Assembly (NCBI GenBank): GCA_900318545.1
Contig: ONLC01000068.1
Coordinates: forward strand, 1 to 9,286
Source: an uncultured Eubacteriales bacterium
GTDB lineage: Bacteria; Bacillota; Clostridia; Oscillospirales; Ruminococcaceae
DNA: 9,286 nt
Direction of reading: 5' to 3'
Below are positions 1 through 5,795 of the stretch, one piece after another. A program made the position numbers and the translations under genes. The notes beneath the pieces are model-generated. The model did not search any database. It was not told the origin of the DNA and worked only from the letters and a program-made list of their open reading frames with translations. How positions within the stretch are numbered: position 1 is the stretch's first letter; the number at the start of each line of letters is the position of its first letter.

Positions 1-94
1 TGTTGCTTTTTTTGTGTAGCAACTTAACTGTAACACAGGTTCATGCTGGTTCGCTATCTTTTTTTCTTAATTTTGTCTCACATCTATTGTAAAC

Positions 95-637
95 CTACAT
101 ATTTTTATAAGCCTCAATAAACCTCGCATACTTACCCACAGGCGGCTTATCAAAGCTTATCCCGAAAGCCTCGATCCGTCCGACAAGCTCAGTCGGGTAC
201 TCACCTGTATATTCGAGCTCCATTTCAAAGTCTGTGCGTCCGAGATACTCGCTCTTATCAAGGCAGACCTCGCAGCTGCCGATCATTGCTGTCTTTCTCA
301 GAGTAAAAAGCTCACCCATACCGACTGCATCTGCGAAATCCGCACCTGTGAGCTCTTTCAGCTCCCCTGCCAAAATCACAGGCGGTACCGATGACAGCTC
401 CTTTTCAAACTCCTTCTTTACAGACAAAGCACCCTCCTCCGATACAGGCATTTTAATCTGCAAGAAGAAGCGCTCACCTATCTGCCTTACTCTGATGCTT
501 GAAAACAGCTTTGTGTTCTTACATCTGAAATAGTGGTTTCTCTGTTCTATTGTGTGCTCCCACTCAAATTCCCTGCTGAGCCTATTATACTGCTCCTTTG
601 TAAGCAGGACTTTCAGCTCCTTTTCTATATTCATCAT
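95..637 (-). CDS. CYTH-domain protein (triphosphate tunnel enzyme family, YjbK-like)
   Basis: About 180 residues, the usual size for a single CYTH domain. The family folds into a tunnel that binds triphosphates (inorganic triphosphate, ThTP, sometimes nucleotides) with divalent metal; the substrate here cannot be told from sequence. Visible motifs are the N-terminal ExExK signature (E5, E7, K9), a basic RVR at 49-51, K62 in QIKMP, R114-K115, K128, the acidic EMELE at 138-142, and K169 and R172 near the C-terminus. Together these supply the alternating acidic and basic residues that line the tunnel. No signal peptide or membrane segment is seen, so it is cytoplasmic. The frame is open to a TTG at 649, but that codon overlaps the ribosome site GGAGG (643-647). 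The start is therefore ATG at 637, or the adjacent ATG at 634, with 5 or 8 bases of spacing. It lies 98 bases downstream of the GH43 gene and may share its transcript. Family assignment is firm; the reaction is not. Confidence 0.88.
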   Translation of the reverse strand: MMNIEKELKVLLTKEQYNRLSREFEWEHTIEQRNHYFRCKNTKLFSSIRVRQIGERFFLQIKMPVSEEGALSVKKEFEKELSSVPPVILAGELKELTGADFADAVGMGELFTLRKTAMIGSCEVCLDKSEYLGRTDFEMELEYTGEYPTELVGRIEAFGISFDKPPVGKYARFIEAYKNM

Positions 638-642
638 ATTTA

Positions 643-647
643 CCTCC
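643..647 (-). promoter_or_regulatory. Ribosome binding site GGAGG that fixes the CYTH start
   Basis: The minus-strand GGAGG lies 5 bases before ATG 637 and 8 bases before ATG 634. It sits on top of the more upstream TTG codon at 649, which rules that codon out as the start. Confidence 0.8.
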
Positions 648-659
648 AAAGCATCAAAT

Positions 660-682
660 CCCTCCCCCGAAAAGGGAGAGGG
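660..682 (-). terminator. Hairpin between GH43 and CYTH genes (terminator or attenuator-like)
   Basis: A 9-bp stem (660-668 with 674-682) encloses a 5-base loop. On the minus-strand transcript every position pairs, with one G-U wobble at 665/677; on the plus strand the same position is a C-A mismatch, so the structure favours minus-strand RNA. The tail after it is only mildly U-rich (AUUUGAUGCUUU), so termination may be partial. It ends 13 bases before the CYTH ribosome site, and could lower or tune CYTH expression relative to GH43 or stabilise the 3' end of the upstream message. Confidence 0.5.
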
Positions 683-735
683 AATGTATTCTTATGAGCC
701 CGAAACTATCTTCTTCACTTTCATAATTACCACTT

Positions 736-2067
736 CTATTTTATGAATACAAACTCAACGAGCTCAAAAAGCTGTTTTCCTTCAAAAAACTGAGCTGTCC
801 AGTCAGTTATCTTGTGGTCAGCCACGAAGAATATCGAGTGTCTGCCTGTGATGTTCTTTATCCTGCATTTATAAGAGCCGTCGCCTGTTCCGATATCGAG
901 AACACCAAGCTCCTCGCCGTTTTCATAGCTGTCGGCAAGTATCCTCATACGGCACTTTGTACCCATGCCCCTGATCTTTACAGCAAGCTGCAGGCTGTCA
1001 CCTGTGAAGTCATCACCGAAATCAAAATACTTATATCCGATGATGCAGCCGTCCTTTATATTCGTGACCGTCCTCTCAAAGATATCGTGCTCTGTGATAA
1101 AGCAGCCGCCTTTAAGAACGCAGGCTATCTCGGCAGGAGTTATCATATACGGGTCAAGAGCGTCCTCAAAGCCCAGCGAGGTCATTTCAACTGTCGGTAT
1201 AGTTCCGTCGGGAAGGATCTCAATCTTCTCGGCACACACACGTCTTGACATTATAGTGCCGTTGGTCATCTTATGGTAGAAGATGTACCACTGACCGTTT
1301 ATGCAGGCGATAGAGCCGTGATCGTTTCCGCCCGGGTAATCTACCTCATTGTCTATGATATAGCCCCTGTAGGTGAAGGGTCCTCTCGGTGAATCTGAGG
1401 TTGCATAGGCAAGCCTGCTGCCCTTGCAGGGAGAATAGATCATATAGTAGGTATCTCCTATCTTCCTCGGGGAGCTTGCCTCAAAGAAACGCTCCTCGGC
1501 AGGCACGTCCTCGCTGTCGGGGATAACAGGTCTCATATATGAGCCGTCAATAACGGTGTGCATATCGTTTGCATCGAGCTCATTCATATTCGACTGCTCA
1601 AATCCGTAATAAACATACACTCTTCCGTCGTCATCAACAAGCACTCCGGGGTCATTGAAGGTACCCTCATCACCGACCTCTTTGCCCTTCCAGTTATATC
1701 TGCCGATCAGCTTAAATGGCCCCTCGGGCTTATCTGAAACGCTGACTGCACCCTCAGTTCCGACTATGTAGGTGTAAAGATAGTACTTCCCGTCTTTCTC
1801 GACAACATCAGGAGCAAACAACAGATTATTTGTCCACTCCGAGGTATCAGCCTTGCGGTCAGTTCCGTCTTTGGTACGGAAGCTGTCTCCGTGACATTTC
1901 CAGTTGTTCAGGTCATTTACATCTGCTGACCATACTTTAAGCTTCCAGTCGCAGAACTCCTCGCTTGCAGGTCTGTCATGAGAGCCGTACAGGTAGACCC
2001 TGTCTCCGAAGACCCTCGGTTCGGCATCGGGGATATACTCCCAAAGCGGCAGAATTGGGTTTGGCAT
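736..2067 (-). CDS. Glycoside hydrolase family 43 protein, cytoplasmic (arabinofuranosidase/xylosidase type)
   Basis: 443 residues. The first ~310 residues are a five-bladed GH43 propeller that hydrolyses alpha-L-arabinofuranosyl or beta-xylosyl links with inversion. The three catalytic acids are visible: the Asp base D14 in YIPDAEPRVF followed by the typical RVYLYGSHD, the pKa-tuning Asp D139 in FNDPG, and the general acid Glu E196 in FFEASSPRK. The blade motif APDVVEKDGKYYLYTY (85-100) and the propeller His of NDHGS (H250) are also typical. Residues ~315-443 form a separate domain resembling a CBM6-type beta-sandwich, ending in VEFVFIK; whether it binds sugar is unknown. There is no signal peptide, so it probably acts on imported oligosaccharides from plant arabinoxylan or arabinan. 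The start at 2067 has GGAG eight bases upstream, and a promoter lies about 40 bases upstream. Family and catalytic residues are clear; exact specificity is not. Confidence 0.93.
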   Translation of the reverse strand: MPNPILPLWEYIPDAEPRVFGDRVYLYGSHDRPASEEFCDWKLKVWSADVNDLNNWKCHGDSFRTKDGTDRKADTSEWTNNLLFAPDVVEKDGKYYLYTYIVGTEGAVSVSDKPEGPFKLIGRYNWKGKEVGDEGTFNDPGVLVDDDGRVYVYYGFEQSNMNELDANDMHTVIDGSYMRPVIPDSEDVPAEERFFEASSPRKIGDTYYMIYSPCKGSRLAYATSDSPRGPFTYRGYIIDNEVDYPGGNDHGSIACINGQWYIFYHKMTNGTIMSRRVCAEKIEILPDGTIPTVEMTSLGFEDALDPYMITPAEIACVLKGGCFITEHDIFERTVTNIKDGCIIGYKYFDFGDDFTGDSLQLAVKIRGMGTKCRMRILADSYENGEELGVLDIGTGDGSYKCRIKNITGRHSIFFVADHKITDWTAQFFEGKQLFELVEFVFIK

Positions 2068-2104
2068 AGCATCATCTCCAAAAATATTAAACTATGTTAG
2101 AAAG

Positions 2105-2133
2105 AGTATAGCACATTATAACTAGTTTTTCAA
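2105..2133 (-). promoter_or_regulatory. Promoter of the GH43 gene
   Basis: On the minus strand TTGAAA (2128-2133) is followed after 17 bases by TATACT (2105-2110), with an extended -10 TGTGC just before it. Predicted transcription starts near 2098, giving a leader of about 31 bases before the ATG at 2067. A second TATAAT at 2115-2120 has no good -35 partner. Confidence 0.72.
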
Positions 2134-2154
2134 GCATAAATTTTTATATTATAT

Positions 2155-2191
2155 AAAAATATTACAAAACAGGCTCCGCAAAAGCGAAGCC
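2155..2191 (-). terminator. Rho-independent terminator of the c-di-GMP operon
   Basis: The minus-strand RNA forms an 8-bp stem (2184-2191 with 2172-2179, one U-G wobble) around a UUUU loop, followed by a U-rich tail (UGUUUUGUAAUAUUUUU). It lies 8 bases after the TAA at 2200-2202, not after the TAA at 2644-2646. This indicates that 2200 is the ancestral end of the EAL gene. Confidence 0.8.
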
Positions 2192-2199
2192 CGTGATCT

Positions 2200-2643
2200 T
2201 TAAGTATCATAAAGCTGAGAAAGCATCTTATCGTGACGCACCGACAGCGGAGTATCATCGGTGATTATATCCGAAATACAATAGAGATACTCTCTCTTCT
2301 TCGCATTCGGTATACTGAGTATCGTATGCAGTGACCATTCATATTCGCCCCTTGCATTGACAACCCTGAAGCAATCGGATATAAAGCCGTTCTTTGAGCC
2401 GGCGATACGCTGCCCGACGCTCTCTATCGACGAAAACTCCAGGTAGCGGCTTCTGTCGGCAGGATAGATATAGCCGCTGTATTCATCTCTGATGTTTTGT
2501 GACCGCTGTTTAGCCTCTGTCTTGCTTGCAAAATACGAATTGGAGAACAGTCTCCTGCAAATATGGTCATCAGCGCTGACTCTATAAACAGCCTTATAAA
2601 GCTGGAACACGCTTCTGAGAGCGTTGTCCAGCTCATCGCTCTT
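2200..2643 (-). pseudogene. Detached C-terminal domain of the EAL protein, downstream of an in-frame stop
   Basis: This stretch continues the reading frame of the EAL gene immediately after TAA 2644-2646. It gives 147 sense codons (beginning KSDELDNALRSVFQLYK) and ends at TAA 2200-2202 just before a terminator. The content looks like a PAS-like sensory domain: a short helix, then YRVSADDHICRRLF, a YIYPADRSRYLEF segment, and strands around ISDCFRVVNARGEYEWSLHTILSIPN. I recall similar tails as the C-terminus of multi-domain GGDEF/EAL proteins in Ruminococcus relatives, but could not align them here. Independent translation is unlikely: there is no ATG in the first ~135 codons, and the GTG at 2610 has no ribosome site. 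The region is therefore either untranslated 3' sequence or made only by read-through. Confidence 0.7.
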
Positions 2644-4683
2644 TTAGGCATCGACATTATGCGTCATATCACTGGCTCTGAGCTTGTGGATATAGTGCCC
2701 GTTATGCTCGGAGAGCGTTCTGACAAGTATACGGATATATCTTCCGTGAGCCGTGTAATAGAGCTCCTCACGGTTGCGGCTTCTTGCAGGCTTTCTTATA
2801 AACTCTCTGATAGCAGGCGAGAAAGGCGTCAAATTGCTGTTTACCATTTTCTCAACGAAATTTGTATCGTTCAGCCCGAGGTTTTTCAGAAGGGCCTTGT
2901 GCCTGTCATTTGCAAACAGATACCTGAAATGCTTTCCGTCATCATAGATAAGCGACATTGAAACATCGGTCAGGAAGTCCTCCTTGCCCGCAGGGTCGTA
3001 GAACTCCTCCTCGTAGTCCTCCTCAATAACAAGACCCCTGTTTCTGATGTGCTCTATAGTCTGATCGTATGGAAGAGGCCTTCCGAACCAGAAGCCCTGA
3101 ACAGTTTCACAGCCGATGTTTTTCAGAAACTCGAACTGCTCCTCAGTTTCAACGCCCTCAGCGAGAGTATCAACATTGATGATCTTGCTCATTCTGACTA
3201 TTGACATCAGAATATCCTTGGTCTTCTGATTGAAGGTAGAAAGGAAAAGCATATCAATTTTCAGCTTATCAAAGGCAAAGTCCTTCAGAACATTCAGAGA
3301 TGAATATCCGCTTCCGAAGTCGTCCATCCATATCTCAAAGCCTGCTGCTCTGAACTTATCAATAACCGAGGTTATATAATCATACTCACTGATGATAACG
3401 CTCTCTGTTATCTCGATGCGGAGCATCTTCTTCGGTACATCGTACTTTGTAACCGTATCGTCTACAAACCTGAAAATATCGCAGAGCAAAAAGTCTATCC
3501 TTGACAGATTAAAGGACACAGGTATCGGCCTTTCGCCCCTGTCAACAAGACGTCTGTAGTTCTGACAGATAAGCTCTATCATACAGCAGTCAAGCTTATG
3601 GATAAGGCGGTTATCCTCGAGAGCTGAAATAAATACCGCAGGCGAGAGCAGACCTCTCTCGGGGTCTCTCCAGCGGGCAAGAGCCTCAACCGAGCATACC
3701 TTCTGGCTGAGCGTTCTGACAACAGGCTGATAAAACGCCTCGATATGGCCGCTCTTTACGGCATTGTCTATGTTGTCAACCACGAACTGCCTCTGCTCGA
3801 ACTCGTGCATCATTTTCTCATCATACACCGCAACGTAGACCGAAGGCCTTTCCTTGATGCTGTCGCAGGCAAACTGAGCATAGCCGCAGGCCTTTTCGGG
3901 GCTGATGCTGTTATCCTCAAAGTTATATATGCCTGCCTTCAGCTCGGTTTTAAGGTCGGCGGTTTGCTGCTTGATGAGGTTTCTCACATAGGTTATGCGG
4001 CTCGACAGCCCCTCCGATTCAGTCAGCACCGCAAAGCGGTCATTCGACAGGTGTGCGAGGAAGTCATCGGGAAAAATGTGCTTTAATATCTGAGCTACAT
4101 TGAGCAGGAACTCATCTCCTGCCTTCACTCCGTATTTAAGGTTTACTGAGCTGAAATGATTGATATTGAAATATGCAATAGAAAAGCTCTGAGCATTGGG
4201 GTTCAGTGCATTAAGGTCTAAAAGCTTTTTCGAGAATTCATAGAACCTGTGCATACCCGGCAGACCCGTCAGGCGGTTGAGCTCATAGGTTATGTGCTTT
4301 GTGTCTGTATCTATCAGGAACACATAGAACACACGCCCAAGCTCCTCGTCCTCAACAAGCTGACCGTAATGCTCGATATATTTAAGCTTTCCCGCCTTAT
4401 TGCAGACCCTGTAATTCACATGGTCAAAGGTGTTAAAGCCCTGCACTATCTGATTGTAAATGCTCGCTTCCACATTTTTTATATCTCTGTAATAGACGAT
4501 ATCCTTAAAGCCCTTTCCGTAGCTTGCAGTGACATCGTCAAGGCTCTCACAGCCGAGAATTTCCAGAAATTTATCGTTGACATATATGATCTCCTCAGAC
4601 TCATTGTCCCGATAGATCATAAAGCCTCCGGGCATTCTGTCTGCACTCATTTCAACTATCCTGTCGGGGATCCTGATATCCAT
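2644..4683 (-). CDS. PAS / degenerate GGDEF / EAL c-di-GMP phosphodiesterase, cut short by an in-frame TAA
   Basis: 679 residues to the TAA; the frame would reach 826 residues if read through. A PAS domain spans ~10-125 (FMIYRDNESEEIIYVNDKFLEILGC). A GGDEF-type domain follows (~135-290), but its signature is SNDRF at 213-217, so cyclase activity is not expected; it may still bind GTP. The EAL domain (~300-550) keeps the residues needed to hydrolyse c-di-GMP to pGpG: E333 of VEALARW, N392, E424 of EITE, D454-D455 of DDFGSGYSS, K475 of KLKID, E509 of AEGVE and Q529. Residues ~570-679 begin another PAS-like region (VSMSLIYDDGKHFRYLF) that ends at the stop. No transmembrane segment is seen. AAAGGAGG lies 8 bases before ATG 4683. 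The gene starts 24 bases after the cyclase stop, so the two are cotranscribed. The catalytic core lies before the stop, so the product may still work. Confidence 0.9.
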   Translation of the reverse strand: MDIRIPDRIVEMSADRMPGGFMIYRDNESEEIIYVNDKFLEILGCESLDDVTASYGKGFKDIVYYRDIKNVEASIYNQIVQGFNTFDHVNYRVCNKAGKLKYIEHYGQLVEDEELGRVFYVFLIDTDTKHITYELNRLTGLPGMHRFYEFSKKLLDLNALNPNAQSFSIAYFNINHFSSVNLKYGVKAGDEFLLNVAQILKHIFPDDFLAHLSNDRFAVLTESEGLSSRITYVRNLIKQQTADLKTELKAGIYNFEDNSISPEKACGYAQFACDSIKERPSVYVAVYDEKMMHEFEQRQFVVDNIDNAVKSGHIEAFYQPVVRTLSQKVCSVEALARWRDPERGLLSPAVFISALEDNRLIHKLDCCMIELICQNYRRLVDRGERPIPVSFNLSRIDFLLCDIFRFVDDTVTKYDVPKKMLRIEITESVIISEYDYITSVIDKFRAAGFEIWMDDFGSGYSSLNVLKDFAFDKLKIDMLFLSTFNQKTKDILMSIVRMSKIINVDTLAEGVETEEQFEFLKNIGCETVQGFWFGRPLPYDQTIEHIRNRGLVIEEDYEEEFYDPAGKEDFLTDVSMSLIYDDGKHFRYLFANDRHKALLKNLGLNDTNFVEKMVNSNLTPFSPAIREFIRKPARSRNREELYYTAHGRYIRILVRTLSEHNGHYIHKLRASDMTHNVDA

Positions 4684-4707
4684 TGTGAAAGCCTCCTTTC
4701 TGAAGGT

Positions 4708-5652
4708 TTAATCATCAGTGTGCATCTGTCTGAGGTAGTCGTCTGTGGTCACACGGTCCTTACCTGTGTTTTTGCTTATGTACATAAGCTTGTCCGCACG
4801 GCTGATAAGCGACTCAAGCGTATCGTCACGCCTTACAGCTGTAACCCCGACAGAGACCGTAACCTTAAGCTTCTGTCCGTTATGCTCAAGCTCTACCTCG
4901 TCTATCCAGCGTTTGAACTTCTCACCGATTATCTGCTCATCGCAGTCCTCGGCACCGCTGAAAATACCAATTATCTCCTCACCGCCCCAGCGTCCGATAA
5001 GGTCGTCCTTACGTGCCCTTGTACGAAGCTTTATAGCTATGCACCTTAGAATATTATCGCCCTCTGTATGGCCGTAGCGGTTGTTGAAATCTCTGAAATT
5101 GTCTATATCCGCAAAGAGGAGCACGAAAGGTCTTATAAAACGCAGGCTCTCTTTCAGCTTATAGATCAGGAAGTTATTAAGGTAGCTCCTGTTCGGCATA
5201 CCTGTGAGCTCATCGTGCATAGCCGCCTCGGAGAGCTCGTCAATAATATTGTCATCATAGGTCGGTGCAACGCAGTCCTGGAAGACCTCAACCGCACCTA
5301 TAGTTTCACCGTTCAGCTCCAGCGGAAATGTGTTTACTATAATAGGCAGGCGGTGTCCGTTCTTGTTTCTGACGAAAACCTGCTCATGACGCTCTCTGCC
5401 GTCAAATATCGTTCCCACCAGCGGACACAGAAGATTGCAGAGCGGTCTTCCCTTCTTGTCGATATGGTCGAGCTGAGAATCAAAGCAGGTTCTGCCTATC
5501 ATTTCTTCCTTGCTGTAGCCTGTGATACGCTCTGCCGCCTTGTTCCAGTACATTATCCTTCTGTGAACATCTACGCAGTAAACTCCGTCTGTAATATTAT
5601 CAAGCATACTGTTCAGAAGCTCATTATGCTCCGAAACCTTTATCATATCCAT
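4708..5652 (-). CDS. PAS-GGDEF diguanylate cyclase
   Basis: Cytoplasmic, 314 residues. It makes c-di-GMP from two GTP. A PAS domain spans ~10-128 (ELLNSMLDNITDGVYCVDVH, then WNKAAERITGYSKEEMIG), and a GGDEF domain ~140-300 begins with HDELTGMPNRSYL. The active-site signature is GGEEI (223-227), metal-binding D182 lies in FADIDNF, and the product-inhibition I-site RxxD is intact as RKDD (214-217), five residues before GGEE. The enzyme is thus probably active and feedback inhibited. The PAS carries a Cys/His cluster (C56, H63, C72, C76 in LCNLLCPL) that could bind metal or act as a redox switch; that is inference. The frame extends to tandem ATGs at 5676, but these sit only ~8 bases from the predicted transcription start and have no ribosome site. 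ATG 5652 has AAGGGCGGTGA upstream and leaves a ~32-base leader, so it is preferred. It is the first gene of an operon with the EAL phosphodiesterase. Confidence 0.92.
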   Translation of the reverse strand: MDMIKVSEHNELLNSMLDNITDGVYCVDVHRRIMYWNKAAERITGYSKEEMIGRTCFDSQLDHIDKKGRPLCNLLCPLVGTIFDGRERHEQVFVRNKNGHRLPIIVNTFPLELNGETIGAVEVFQDCVAPTYDDNIIDELSEAAMHDELTGMPNRSYLNNFLIYKLKESLRFIRPFVLLFADIDNFRDFNNRYGHTEGDNILRCIAIKLRTRARKDDLIGRWGGEEIIGIFSGAEDCDEQIIGEKFKRWIDEVELEHNGQKLKVTVSVGVTAVRRDDTLESLISRADKLMYISKNTGKDRVTTDDYLRQMHTDD

Positions 5653-5656
5653 AGCT

Positions 5657-5667
5657 TCACCGCCCTT
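5657..5667 (-). promoter_or_regulatory. Ribosome binding site deciding the cyclase start at 5652
   Basis: The minus-strand AAGGGCGGTGA lies 4 bases before ATG 5652 and resembles AAGGAGGTGA with one extra base. Nothing comparable precedes the upstream ATGs at 5676 and 5673. Confidence 0.6.
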
Positions 5668-5690
5668 GAACATCATAGTTATTCACATTA

Positions 5691-5719
5691 ATTATAGCAC
5701 AACATTTAATGTTTGTAAA
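5691..5719 (-). promoter_or_regulatory. Promoter of the c-di-GMP operon with a palindrome in its spacer
   Basis: On the minus strand TTTACA (5714-5719) is followed after exactly 17 bases by a perfect TATAAT (5691-5696), preceded by the extended -10 TGTGC. The spacer holds the inverted repeat AACATT-T-AATGTT (5701-5713), a possible repressor site. Transcription should start near 5684. Confidence 0.78.
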
Positions 5720-5746
5720 GTAGCCCGGAGCACATTTTACAAATAT

Positions 5747-5790
5747 GGATAAAACTAACAGCGAACAGGATATCTCCCGTCCGCTGTCAG
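5747..5790 (-). terminator. Strong Rho-independent terminator of the kinase gene
   Basis: The minus-strand RNA forms a 16-bp stem with G-U wobbles (5775-5790 with 5755-5770) around a 4-base loop (5771-5774), followed by UUUUAU. It begins 5 bases after the kinase TAA (5796-5798) and separates the kinase from the c-di-GMP operon promoter just downstream. Confidence 0.88.
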
Positions 5791-5795
5791 ATCAT

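Noticed and set aside
1..94. Hairpin 2-7/18-23 and the T run near 59-66 as a terminator
   Set aside because: The stem is only 6 bp with a 10-base loop, and the T run is not next to a stable stem on either strand. I see no gene in these 94 bases.
700..770. CYTH promoter near the end of the GH43 gene (TTGTAT, 17 bases, TAATTA)
   Set aside because: The -10 match is poor compared with the four near-consensus promoters found elsewhere in the window.
2200..2610. Independent small gene starting at GTG 2610
   Set aside because: There is no ribosome site before the GTG, the frame is open back to TAA 2644 and is the same frame as the EAL gene. A detached C-terminal domain explains it better.
2644..2646. 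Reassigned genetic code (TAA read as an amino acid)
   Set aside because: The kinase, cyclase and DUF4317 genes all end naturally at TAA, so TAA works as a stop in this genome.
4249..5049. 266-codon plus-strand open frame crossing the cyclase and EAL genes
   Set aside because: It is antisense to two well-supported genes, spans their junction, has no ribosome site and no family-like motif.
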